DNA of 64,000 nucleotides from an uncultured Dorea sp. Lineage in GTDB: Bacteria; Bacillota; Clostridia; Lachnospirales; Lachnospiraceae. Below, piece by piece: positions 29,161 through 36,752 of the stretch. Below the pieces are notes generated by a model. The model ran no database searches and was not told where the DNA came from. It saw nothing but the letters and a program-made list of their open reading frames with translations. Positions within the stretch are counted from its first letter, which is position 1. The number at the start of each line of letters is the position of its first letter. Location: assembly GCA_934307335.1 (NCBI GenBank), contig CAKRCL010000001.1, positions 28,942 to 92,941 of the forward strand, in the 5' to 3' direction. The position numbers were made by a program, and so were the translations under genes.

Positions 29161-29381
29161 TTGACAAATTTGGAAAACATGATATGATTACCATGCTGAA
29201 ACAATTAGTTTCACAAAATCATTTTCGTTTATAGACCGACCGCTTGCGGTTCGTCCAATAAGTATAAGCCCGTGAGACTCTTCATCTCCGGGCTTCTCCT
29301 GTATTATGATGATGTGAAACTCTGTTAGGCGATATAGGGCAAAACGTACTTCAAGATACATGGAGAAAAGGAGTACGAAAA
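29161..29381 (+). promoter_or_regulatory. Promoter P1 of the triplicated set, with structured leader
   Basis: TTGACA (29161-29166), 16-bp spacer, TATGAT (29183-29188). The first 17 bases, TTGACAAATTTGGAAAA, recur at 31,295 and 50,142. The 190-nt leader contains the hairpins GAAAC-AATTA-GTTTC, CCGC-TT-GCGG and AGCCCG/CGGGCT. No gene is seen in the leader. Confidence 0.75.
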
Positions 29382-30275
29382 ATGATTAAGTGGAACGAAG
29401 GAAGAGAAGCAAAAGAAAAATGTGAGAACCATAATTTTGAGTATGGCGAAAAGGATTTAACGCTAATATGTAAATATCTGGGAAATGGGGAACAAGACAA
29501 AAATGAACTTGAAAATAGACTCTTAGATTTCTGCAGTGATTGCAGACGAGAAGGTAAAATTCAGTTTGATCCATTTTACCGTGAGTATATGATTCCGTTT
29601 AATAATGCGGTCGAGACAGCCAGCAAAAAAACAATACAAGACAGATTCCCGATCCCGATTACTTTGAATGAATGGCGCACAATTAAGCAAATCGACAATG
29701 AAGAAATCCAACGATTACTATTTGTCATGTTGGTTGTGGCTAAATACTTTCATATCTTGATTAAAAGATATGATCTGCCATACACGACAGACTACCGGGT
29801 AGATATGTCAGATGCGAAGATTCGTAAGCTGGCAAAAGTTAAGTTGCATCGGGATTCTGCTGCCAGTCGAACAAATTACCGTGACTGGTTACGGGACAAT
29901 GGATATATCAGATTGTCCGGGCGTAATCAAATATATGTTTTATTTGCGGAAGATTCCGGGGAAGTTATTGAAACAGTGACCGATTACGATCACATGGACT
30001 TGCACTTTGACAGGCTGAATGGCGAAAACATTGGAACGTGCGAAAAGTGCGGTCAGTTGTTCCGGCAAAACAAACAGAATAATCAAAGATTGTGTTCTGA
30101 TTGCCGAGGATATAAAAAAGCCGAGCCGAGGAATTGCAAATGCCTGGACTGCGGAAAGACTTTTATCAGGATGCCAAATAATAGGCGAAAAGTAAGGTGC
30201 GAGAAATGCGCCGAGGAACATAAGAAGATGTTAAAAAGAGAAAGAAATGCGAAATACCGGGGATTGAAGGACTGA
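29382..30275 (+). CDS. Unknown element protein with two C-terminal zinc ribbons
   Basis: 297 residues, preceded by AAAGGAG. Residues 1-210 are mostly helical with no motif I recognise. The C-terminus has two zinc-finger-like units, CEKCGQLF...CSDC (about 222-244) and CLDCGKTF...CEKC (about 256-277), then a basic tail, suggesting nucleic-acid binding. First gene after promoter P1. By position between integrase and a replication-like gene it may act in control or replication of the element (inference). Confidence 0.6.
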   Translation: MIKWNEGREAKEKCENHNFEYGEKDLTLICKYLGNGEQDKNELENRLLDFCSDCRREGKIQFDPFYREYMIPFNNAVETASKKTIQDRFPIPITLNEWRTIKQIDNEEIQRLLFVMLVVAKYFHILIKRYDLPYTTDYRVDMSDAKIRKLAKVKLHRDSAASRTNYRDWLRDNGYIRLSGRNQIYVLFAEDSGEVIETVTDYDHMDLHFDRLNGENIGTCEKCGQLFRQNKQNNQRLCSDCRGYKKAEPRNCKCLDCGKTFIRMPNNRRKVRCEKCAEEHKKMLKRERNAKYRGLKD

Positions 30276-30292
30276 AAATCAGTCCTTTTTTC
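30267..30292 (+). terminator. Terminator overlapping the stop codon of the zinc-ribbon gene
   Basis: AAGGACTGA (30267-30275) pairs with TCAGTCCTT (30279-30287), then TTTTTC. The TGA stop is inside the left arm. Confidence 0.9.
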
Positions 30293-30574
30293 TTTTGATT
30301 GTGAGCCGTTTTTAATTTTTGAGTTAAAATACCTATAAACTCAGTAAATAAAGGAAAAACAGAGAAAGTAAACGAAAAAACGGCTTGAAAATTATTTGTT
30401 AATTTACTTATATTTTTTTGAAAAAAATCGTCGGAAATCAGCAATAGGAGCGGATTACAGACGATGAAAAAATCAGAAAAATTTTTGCACCCTATTATGA
30501 ATAAGAGAAAAGATAGGATTGACGCTTTTGCTTTTATTTATCTATATATTCCATTGACAAATGTAGATACAACA

Positions 30575-30743
30575 GAGAGGTACACATAAACTGTACCTCT
30601 CATTAAATGATTTTTAATTTAAACTCATAATTTACTCTTTATGTGAGTTTAAATTAACGATTAATTATTTTGTTTTGTGTATGGGGAGGCATTTTTAAAA
30701 TGCCCTAATTTAATTTACTGGGGAGCTTATCACTCCCCTTTAT
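30575..30743. other. Gene-free segment with four consecutive strong hairpins
   Basis: Within the 608-bp gap 30276-30883: GAGAGGTAC/GTACCTCTC (30575-30601); TTAATTTAAACTCA/TGAGTTTAAATTAA, a 14-bp perfect stem with 16-nt loop (30614-30657); GGCATTTT-T-AAAATGCC (30688-30704); and GGGGAG/CTCCCC followed by TTTATT (30720-30743), terminator-like. The rest is AT-rich with no gene. It could be a small RNA, a single-strand origin or a regulatory region. Confidence 0.5.
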
Positions 30744-30883
30744 TAAAATGGTTATTTGCTTTTATCATTTTTAACATATATTTAGGCAGATGAGAAATCG
30801 TTTGTCTACATATGTGTTAATTTTTTTGACGCAATATTTTTACAAAATAATAAATAAAAAAACACAAAATATAGGAGAATAAC

Positions 30884-31147
30884 ATGGATGAAAGACTAAA
30901 TATAAGAGAAATAACAAACGCTTATTTGCTTTACAACGGATTGACAGTATCATACATGAGCAGAGCTACCAGAATCCCGAACAGCACATTACGGGACTGG
31001 CTCAATGGAAAGATTAACATTAGTACGAAAAATCTAAGCAAAGTTAAACAGTTCCTGAAAGGGGACTTTTTGCTGGATGTAAGTACAATCATCAATGAGC
31101 TTTTATTGCAAAAGGAGATTGCAGCAGATGAAAATAGAACTGACTGA
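30884..31147 (+). CDS. Small helix-turn-helix protein
   Basis: 87 residues; AGGAG before the ATG. Residues about 8-60 look like an XRE-like HTH: NAYLLYNGLTVSYMSRATRIP then STLRDWLNGKINISTKNLSKV. Probably a DNA-binding regulator of the early element genes. Overlaps the next gene by 20 bases. No family recognised beyond the fold. Confidence 0.6.
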   Translation: MDERLNIREITNAYLLYNGLTVSYMSRATRIPNSTLRDWLNGKINISTKNLSKVKQFLKGDFLLDVSTIINELLLQKEIAADENRTD

Positions 31148-31298
31148 AAGAGAGACTGACAGGCTAACAAAGATTCTAAAGGAAAGATATAACGGATCAC
31201 TGAATTTATTCGAGATTGCGGACATCAAGGGAATTTTGGAAAAGATGGGCGTTGAGGTCAAAGACTGGACTCCGACATTTGCAGAGCTGAACAGTTGA
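31128..31298 (+). CDS. Small unknown protein
   Basis: 56 residues from the ATG at 31,128 with AAAGGAG upstream; a longer reading upstream lacks a ribosome site. Sequence is charged and helical (MKIELTERETDRLTKILKER). Translationally coupled to the HTH gene by overlap. Its stop codon lies inside the -35 box of promoter P2. Confidence 0.6.
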   Translation: MKIELTERETDRLTKILKERYNGSLNLFEIADIKGILEKMGVEVKDWTPTFAELNS

Positions 31299-31322
31299 CA
31301 AATTTGGAAAACGTGATATGAT
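31295..31322 (+). promoter_or_regulatory. Promoter P2 of the triplicated set
   Basis: TTGACA (31295-31300), 16-bp spacer, TATGAT (31317-31322). Identical to P1 over the first 17 bases and at the -10. Confidence 0.75.
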
Positions 31323-31360
31323 AGGCGTGTCAAAGAAGACAATTGAATATAGACTTTTTT

Positions 31361-31441
31361 AGATCATATAAAAAAACGCAATTTGAATATTACTTTTTTG
31401 AGAGTATGTAATATTCGGCGGTTTTTGTATGATCTTTTTTT
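31361..31441 (+). terminator. Attenuator-like nested hairpin in the P2 leader
   Basis: Outer stem AGATCATA (31361-31368)/TATGATCT (31428-31435); inner stem GAATATTAC (31385-31393)/GTAATATTC (31408-31416); followed by TTTTTT. It ends 10 nt before the AAGGAG of the next gene, so it can stop transcription before the gene is entered. Confidence 0.75.
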
Positions 31442-31465
31442 GTGCATAAAAAGGAGCAATAAGAG

Positions 31466-32545
31466 ATGATAAAAGAAGAAATAATGAATGATGTTGATAC
31501 ATCAAGAATTGAAGAAGGGCAAATTGTAAAAAACTATCGTCAATTATGCGAGTTACTGGGCGAAGAAAGAACCACGGGTAACGCAAAAAAAGCACAGATG
31601 GCAAACTGGGAAAGATTCTTTTCTATCACAAAAATAAAAGGCACGCAAAAGATGAGAATAGATGAAATCTATATTGAGCCACTGGAAAGAGTTGACGGTA
31701 GAGCCAAAGGTGGCAGAAGTATATATGTTCAGTCTGTTGAAGTGGTACTGTTGAACTATCTGAGCCATCAGAAAGGATATTCGGCTACTTTCACAAAAAA
31801 TAAGCTGTATACAAGGCTTGGAATGACGAATAACAGATATGCTGTTGCAACCAACAAAGAACTGAAAAATGAAAATCCGGCATTAACAGACTTTGATATC
31901 AATAGATTCAAGACAAGAGCAAGTGGCAGATTAAACAGTATTCTTATGTCGGCACTTGGAAATCTGAAAAACAGATTCTTAATTGACGTTATAGAGCAAG
32001 TAGTATTAGTAGATAAAGATGGGCATTATACCCTTGCCGATGAAAGGATGATAAGCAATATTACAAGTATCAAATTTACTGTAAGGAAAGAAATGGGATT
32101 TGAGACAGAGCAAGCAATATATCTTTCAGGAAAGATGAGAGAATTTTATAAAGGCGTTAATTATTACCTATCTAAATTGTATGGATATACAAGAGCATAT
32201 ACACAGTTCAAGATTCTTTTTAATAAAGAGCATGTGTGCCAGGAGATGCCCAAACTTGCGCAAAGAGTAATAGACAGATTGCAAGAAATTGAAGGAATGG
32301 GCGATGAAAGGATTAGGCAAGAGCTGATTTCTATGAACAGTCTTGTTGTTGACGCATTTTACAAAAGTGCTGAAAAAGATTACTCAAACACGATCCAAAC
32401 CGGGAAGTATCAGCTTGCATATGACTTTGTGGATAGACAGAAGTATTTGACGGATGCACTTATAAGGATAGCAGATAATGAGAAAGAGATTGACTATGAT
32501 ACTTCGGATATTGATGAATTATTTGCCGGTTTGATGGTAAATTAA
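31466..32545 (+). CDS. Unknown element protein, possible replication initiator
   Basis: 359 residues, AAGGAG before ATG. The N-terminus (about 15-75) reads QIVKNYRQLCELLGEE then TTGNAKKAQMANWERFF, a block I associate with Firmicute phage and plasmid proteins but cannot name. The middle resembles a winged-helix stretch (VVLLNYLSHQKGYSATFTKN then KLYTRLGM). No Walker, primase or relaxase motif is seen. The position, single-gene unit with its own promoter and attenuator, suits a tightly controlled replication protein (inference). Confidence 0.5.
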   Translation: MIKEEIMNDVDTSRIEEGQIVKNYRQLCELLGEERTTGNAKKAQMANWERFFSITKIKGTQKMRIDEIYIEPLERVDGRAKGGRSIYVQSVEVVLLNYLSHQKGYSATFTKNKLYTRLGMTNNRYAVATNKELKNENPALTDFDINRFKTRASGRLNSILMSALGNLKNRFLIDVIEQVVLVDKDGHYTLADERMISNITSIKFTVRKEMGFETEQAIYLSGKMREFYKGVNYYLSKLYGYTRAYTQFKILFNKEHVCQEMPKLAQRVIDRLQEIEGMGDERIRQELISMNSLVVDAFYKSAEKDYSNTIQTGKYQLAYDFVDRQKYLTDALIRIADNEKEIDYDTSDIDELFAGLMVN

Positions 32546-32550
32546 AAAAC

Positions 32551-32612
32551 TTGTCCATATTAGCGTGTAATAATAAACAGTATATATTACATATTAAAAT
32601 GGACAACTTTTA
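32551..32612 (+). terminator. Nested terminator hairpin
   Basis: TTGTCCAT (32551-32558) pairs with ATGGACAA (32599-32606), with inner TGTAATA/TATTACA; T run follows. Beyond it, 32613-32740 is AT-rich with no gene. Confidence 0.75.
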
Positions 32613-32740
32613 TATAAAAGAATATAAAATAGTTAAATATTAAAGTGTATGTATATAATATTTATTCAATCTATTCAAGATAAATATATAATACTGTATT
32701 TTATATTCTATGATTCGTGCTTTGCACTCACATAAATTTC

Positions 32741-32805
32741 CCGACCAAAGAAAAAGAAGAAGTAATGGCAAAATTGCACCTTACTTTTTTCATTTGGTTG
32801 GTTTT
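32741..32805 (+). terminator. Attenuator-like hairpin before the 32,817 gene
   Basis: CCGACCAAA (32741-32749) pairs with TTTGGTTGG (32793-32801) with one G-U; inner AAGTAA (32760-32765)/TTACTT (32781-32786); TTTT follows and then directly AAGGAG. Same arrangement as in the P2 and P3 leaders. Confidence 0.65.
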
Positions 32806-32816
32806 AAGGAGAAACA

Positions 32817-33230
32817 ATGAGATATTCAATACTAACATATGAAGAAGGCACTATAACACCGATCATGCCCTTTATTTACGATGGAAAAGTGACAGCCGAA
32901 GGAATTGACGAAGCAATAAAGAAACGGCGAAAAGAGCGTTATCCGCTGCCGTGTGGCTACAATCCATTACCGGCGAATGCAGAGTGTATATTGCTTGCGG
33001 AATATGCCGACTATGATACATTCGAGCCGAAACCAATACAGCATATTAAGCAAATGATAATGGGTTATTCCGGCTGTATTGCAGCCTTTAAGATGGCAGA
33101 TAGAACGCTTACAGATATGCGTGATCCTACGGATGAGGAAAAAGACGCATGTAAAAAGGCGCATACATTTATATTCATGCCGAAATTGAAAAAATACAGA
33201 AAAAAGGAAAAGGAAAAAAATGAAGAATAA
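32817..33230 (+). CDS. Unknown element protein
   Basis: 137 residues; AAGGAG at 5 nt. No motif recognised. Contains a small hydrophobic stretch (IKQMIMGYSGCIAAF) and a basic, low-complexity tail (KLKKYRKKEKEKNEE). Starts a run of closely spaced genes with the next three. By position in front of HU and the protease-like gene it could belong to the structural module. Confidence 0.5.
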   Translation: MRYSILTYEEGTITPIMPFIYDGKVTAEGIDEAIKKRRKERYPLPCGYNPLPANAECILLAEYADYDTFEPKPIQHIKQMIMGYSGCIAAFKMADRTLTDMRDPTDEEKDACKKAHTFIFMPKLKKYRKKEKEKNEE

Positions 33231-33630
33231 AAGTTTAAATGAAGTTCTTAGCGAGCTTTCAAAAAATTGGAAAACATTAGATGAAATTGAGAAAGAATAT
33301 ATTGCATTTAGATTACTGAATGACAGTTCAGAAGACTTTATGTATTTAATGAATGTGATATGTGCAGCAGTTGAATTTGTTAATGATATGGATTTTGCTG
33401 CAAAACATTGTACAAATGATATTGAGGTAAAAGACCGCAATGAATATGGTAAATCTGACATGCTTGGTGTGCCGGACAATGACTATTTAGACCGCATAAA
33501 AGCTCGTAGAGAGCAGATTTACAAAGAGATAAGAGAATTGTCGGGCGATAACATCCCGGCTCAATTAAAGGCATTACAGGAGCGTCTGAGAGACAACTGT
33601 GAGGCTATGAAAGCCGTGTTGGAGGTATAG
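33220..33630 (+). CDS. Small protein sharing a tape-measure-type motif
   Basis: 136 residues, start overlapping the previous gene by 11 bases. Residues about 4-44 (SLNEVLSELSKNWKTLDEIE then KEYIAFRLL) resemble the motif L--LS-KW--L---EK--I---- of phage tape-measure proteins, which in this element's own tape measure reads DSTLGDLSDKWDSISDTEKS. The remainder (about 85-136) is a likely coiled coil. Function unknown; perhaps a decoy or tail-assembly partner (inference). Confidence 0.5.
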   Translation: MKNKSLNEVLSELSKNWKTLDEIEKEYIAFRLLNDSSEDFMYLMNVICAAVEFVNDMDFAAKHCTNDIEVKDRNEYGKSDMLGVPDNDYLDRIKARREQIYKEIRELSGDNIPAQLKALQERLRDNCEAMKAVLEV

Positions 33631-33632
33631 CT

Positions 33633-33944
33633 ATGACAAAGAAAGAGTTAGCGAAAAAGCTGTCAAAAGAGCTTGATTGCACATATGCGAAAGCAAGATA
33701 CATCACGGATGCCTTTATTGAGATAGTAGGTGATGCAATCGTAAATGAGCGAGAAGTTAAGCTGCAAGGACTGGGTACTTGGCGTGTTCGATTGAAAAAG
33801 GGATATGCACGCACAAATAAAGTCACAAAAAAGCCGGAGTACATGCCACCAGTACCATATTGCCGATTCCATGCAAGTAAACAAATTAAAGATAGACTGC
33901 AACGTATGACCTTACCGATGTCTAAAGGTCAGTTGGCGCAGTAA
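33633..33944 (+). CDS. HU/IHF family DNA-binding protein
   Basis: 103 residues; GGAGG before ATG. DNABII pattern: KKELAKKLSKELDCTYAKAR (helical dimer part), IVGDAIVNEREVKLQGLGTW (start of beta arms), then PVPYCRFHASKQIKDRL. Small basic dimer that bends DNA; in mobile elements it can serve integration, replication or packaging. A second, divergent copy lies at 44,092, at the other end of the tail module. Confidence 0.8.
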   Translation: MTKKELAKKLSKELDCTYAKARYITDAFIEIVGDAIVNEREVKLQGLGTWRVRLKKGYARTNKVTKKPEYMPPVPYCRFHASKQIKDRLQRMTLPMSKGQLAQ

Positions 33945-33956
33945 AGGAGCGAATAA

Positions 33957-34757
33957 ATGAATATACTTGAATTTTGCCAGGATATAACTGGACGGCGCAA
34001 ATTAAAAATTGCGCTTCATGAAATTTATCCAGATGAAACACACTGGAATATTAACGGTATTACATATCTTGAACAGTATACGAGGGATAATGCTGATACG
34101 GTAAAGGGAATGCCGTTATGTGCAGAATTTTTAGATGACAGCAAAGAAATTCCATATGGTCACGGAGTAACAGGAACGTTGGGAAATTTGCCAGTGTTTG
34201 AAGATTCTGTGCAAATTGGATCGTTTGAAGAATGGACGATTGAAGATATTGAGATTGACGGAGTAGTACATAGATGCTTGTGCGGTGTCGGCTATATCAA
34301 TGAGAGCAGATATCCTAAATTTTGCGAATGGATTGATCGACAGATAGCAGAAGGAAATAAAGTGTTTGGCAGCGTTGAATTTGTCGGAACGCCGGAGAAT
34401 GACGGAGAAATCATGTACCGTGATGGATGGAAAGAAACAGGGCGTATACCTACAGTTTATGATTATAGCGGATTTTGTATTATAACGATTAAACCGGCAG
34501 ACGATACGGCTATGCTTTTAGAATTTGATAAGGCAAAAGAAGACAAGCCGGAAAATGAGTTTGATTCTGTATTTGGTAGTAGCGAAAGAAACACGGTACA
34601 AGATAAAGAGTTTGATGATGTTTTTCTTGCCACAATCGGCACAATGTACGACGATGAAGAGCCGGAAAAATATGATAATTTTGACGATGTTTTTGAAAAT
34701 GGATTTCACGGGAAATCTGTTACAAAGATTGAAGATATGATTGATGTATTTGAATAA
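33957..34757 (+). CDS. Prohead-protease/scaffold-like phage protein
   Basis: 266 residues; AAAGGAG before ATG. Residues 30-175 resemble phage head-maturation proteases: NGITYLEQYTRDNAD, GMPLCAEFLDD, PYGHG with a candidate catalytic His69, and GSVEFVG with a candidate Ser139; then GRIPTVYDYSGF and IKPADDTAMLLEF. The C-terminal 80 residues are acidic with three repeats of the type EFD-VF / EFDDVF / NFDDVF, like scaffolds. Unusual since the element has no capsid gene. Possibly acts on helper-phage heads. The assignment rests on pattern memory. Confidence 0.45.
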   Translation: MNILEFCQDITGRRKLKIALHEIYPDETHWNINGITYLEQYTRDNADTVKGMPLCAEFLDDSKEIPYGHGVTGTLGNLPVFEDSVQIGSFEEWTIEDIEIDGVVHRCLCGVGYINESRYPKFCEWIDRQIAEGNKVFGSVEFVGTPENDGEIMYRDGWKETGRIPTVYDYSGFCIITIKPADDTAMLLEFDKAKEDKPENEFDSVFGSSERNTVQDKEFDDVFLATIGTMYDDEEPEKYDNFDDVFENGFHGKSVTKIEDMIDVFE

Positions 34758-34773
34758 CGAAGGAGAATGAAAG

Positions 34774-35313
34774 ATGAATAATGTAATTGATACCAAAACT
34801 GAATACCGTGATAGAACACGAGTAGAAATTGAAAACCTTGTACCGTGGAGTGTCGGATTTCAAGCCCGTACAATTCAGGGCAGCAGATTTGAGGGTGTGA
34901 TTGTTCCGGGATGTGCATATAACGAGGATGGAACATACCATCCGTCAGTTTATCGCCAGCTTACACTAGAGGAAGTAATTACACAAATTTCTATTGAAAA
35001 TAAAGCGTTTTGCGGAACTGATGGAAAAGGTTCACATGCTTGTTTCCGTATTCGTGATTTTGAGCTTTACAAGGTTGCGTTTGATTTGCCAGATGCAACG
35101 GAATATCCTGTACAGCTTACATATGAAGAAATCGAAAAATTACTGAAAATTACAGATGTAAAAAAATTCAAAGCAAGATTGGATGAGCTTGTTGTGACAG
35201 AGAGCGAAAAGTTTCAATTGGCTATTGCTGTTGCAAATTATCCGAAATTTGAGGGTCTGTCATTTAAGATTGTAAATCTTATCGAAGCGAAGACTGGAAG
35301 AAAAATTCAATAA
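34774..35313 (+). CDS. Unknown phage-module protein
   Basis: 179 residues; AAGGAG before ATG. N-terminal half is beta-rich (EIENLVPWSVGFQARTIQGS, then FEGVIVPGCAY), the C-terminal half helical (YEEIEKLLKITDVKKFKARL) and ends IEAKTGRKIQ. I recognise no family. Position between the protease-like and Dit-like genes suggests a structural or chaperone function in the same module. Confidence 0.5.
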   Translation: MNNVIDTKTEYRDRTRVEIENLVPWSVGFQARTIQGSRFEGVIVPGCAYNEDGTYHPSVYRQLTLEEVITQISIENKAFCGTDGKGSHACFRIRDFELYKVAFDLPDATEYPVQLTYEEIEKLLKITDVKKFKARLDELVVTESEKFQLAIAVANYPKFEGLSFKIVNLIEAKTGRKIQ

Positions 35314-35328
35314 AATTACTTTTTTATG

Positions 35329-35361
35329 ATGGGTGGAGTCGTTTGATTCTGCCCATTTTTA
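35329..35361 (+). terminator. Hairpin with T run before the Dit-like gene
   Basis: ATGGG (35329-35333) pairs with CCCAT (35352-35356), extended by GA/TC, followed by TTTTATTT and then the GAGG ribosome site. Confidence 0.55.
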
Positions 35362-35374
35362 TTTGAGGAAAAAT

Positions 35375-36193
35375 ATGTATGCAACAGATTTTGAATATGA
35401 CGGTCAGTATCTCAGTGATTATGGATTTATGATCTGTGATCCTTATGATTCTTCTGGTGTACAAAGGTATGCAGGAGGCTCAAAAATCACTTTTTATAAA
35501 AGTAAAACCAATCATGGAAAGAAATATAATTTAGGATTTGCCCGATATGAAGAATGTATTCATGCCACGATTACTATTATCAAAAATCCTGCTGTTTACG
35601 GGAAAGACAATATGCAAATTACCAATGATGAATATAGGGATTTGATGCGTTGGTTAAATCGCCGGGAATTCTTGAAGTTTCAGCTTCTTGGCGGTGATGA
35701 GTATGACGGAGAGACTTGTTATTATGAGGCGAGTTTTAATATTTATAAATTAGAGATATGTGGTGTTCTATATGGATTGGAACTGTCAGTAGAGACAAAT
35801 GCCCCGTTTGGATATGGGCAAGAACAGATTTGTAAATGGACTGTCAAAGATTCGGGAAAGCCATACATTTTAGCGAATACTTCCGATGAATTAGGTTTGT
35901 TATATCCGGCTTTAAAAATAGAAATATTAGCTGATGGAGATTTGACATTGCACAATCAATTAAGTGATTGCACCATGAAGATTGAGACATGTAAAAAGGG
36001 CGAAATTATATTTCTTGATCCAGAGAATTCAGGAATAGAGTCTAGCATGAGGAAAAATATTTGTGATGCATGGAATTGTGAATATTTTTTTATTGAGAAT
36101 GAAATGAATACAAGAATGAATCCTATAGTATGCTCTCTTCCTTGCAAGATAGAACTGAGATATACACCAATTATAAAGGATTCAATCGAATAG
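35375..36193 (+). CDS. Distal tail protein (Dit-like, Sipho_tail family)
   Basis: 272 residues from the ATG at 35,375 (GAGGAAAAAT upstream). The pattern fits siphophage Dit: FEYDGQYLSDYGFMICDPYD at the start, a Tyr/Glu-rich middle with LMRWLNRREFLKFQLLG, then VETNAPFGYGQ, LLYPALKIEI and NQLSDCTMKIE, and a C-terminal N-PIVCS block. Dit forms the hub at the tail tip joining tail tube to receptor-binding parts. It normally follows the tape measure; here it precedes it, and no Tal or receptor-binding gene follows. Confidence 0.7.
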   Translation: MYATDFEYDGQYLSDYGFMICDPYDSSGVQRYAGGSKITFYKSKTNHGKKYNLGFARYEECIHATITIIKNPAVYGKDNMQITNDEYRDLMRWLNRREFLKFQLLGGDEYDGETCYYEASFNIYKLEICGVLYGLELSVETNAPFGYGQEQICKWTVKDSGKPYILANTSDELGLLYPALKIEILADGDLTLHNQLSDCTMKIETCKKGEIIFLDPENSGIESSMRKNICDAWNCEYFFIENEMNTRMNPIVCSLPCKIELRYTPIIKDSIE

Positions 36194-36204
36194 GAGAAAC
36201 AAAA

Positions 36205-36714
36205 ATGAATATGAAATATATGACATATGCTGCTGCCGTTGAAGCAATCGCCGGTGGCTTTTTTGATGAAAATAATAAATATATGCCAGAAATCGGCAAG
36301 GGTAATACAGTGAGAGTTTATTGCCAGTTTATTACCGATAATGAAGAGGCAAAAGAGCTGAATCTTGACGAAATGGGCGCATTTGAATATGTTGATGCTG
36401 CTATGAGATTAGTAGGTGATGAATTCGCCAATGCATTGAAAGATGATGATTATTTTTCTTTTGGACGGGCTGTAAAAGATGCTGAGAAGATTATAGAACA
36501 CAGAAAAGCAAAAATCGCCCATGAAAACAAATTCGAGGAAGCTCTTGAAGCAATCATTAAAAAAGTTAATGAGATTGACAAGAACGTAAACCCAGAAGAT
36601 ATTAAAAAGGTTCTGAATGTGCTGAAAGAGCAGAAGCCATTAGACGAAAAGACCATAGTTAATGAATACTGGCAGCAGAAGTTAGATGTTAATGCCGGAG
36701 AAGATAGAGCCTAA
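36205..36714 (+). CDS. Probable tail assembly chaperone (by position)
   Basis: 169 residues from ATG 36,205 with AGGAG upstream. Acidic, helical: KYMTYAAAVEAIAGGFFDEN, an FEYVDAAMRLVGDEF segment, and a charged coil near the end (IIKKVNEIDKNVNPEDIKKV). No motif recognised. Genes placed directly before a tape measure are usually tail-assembly chaperones (gpG type), and the small acidic helical character fits. No slippery frameshift site was noted at its end. The stop codon lies in a terminator stem. Confidence 0.4.
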   Translation: MNMKYMTYAAAVEAIAGGFFDENNKYMPEIGKGNTVRVYCQFITDNEEAKELNLDEMGAFEYVDAAMRLVGDEFANALKDDDYFSFGRAVKDAEKIIEHRKAKIAHENKFEEALEAIIKKVNEIDKNVNPEDIKKVLNVLKEQKPLDEKTIVNEYWQQKLDVNAGEDRA

Positions 36715-36732
36715 TTTCAGGCTCTATTTTTT
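36704..36732 (+). terminator. Perfect terminator directly before the tape-measure gene
   Basis: ATAGAGCCT (36704-36712) and AGGCTCTAT (36719-36727) then TTTTTT. It separates the chaperone-position gene from the tape measure by only 38 nt. Confidence 0.9.
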
Positions 36733-36752
36733 TACGAAAAAGGGGTGATTAA

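Noticed and set aside
30554-30583. Fourth copy of the TTGACAAAT promoter
   Set aside because: The -35 matches but the spacer and -10 do not.
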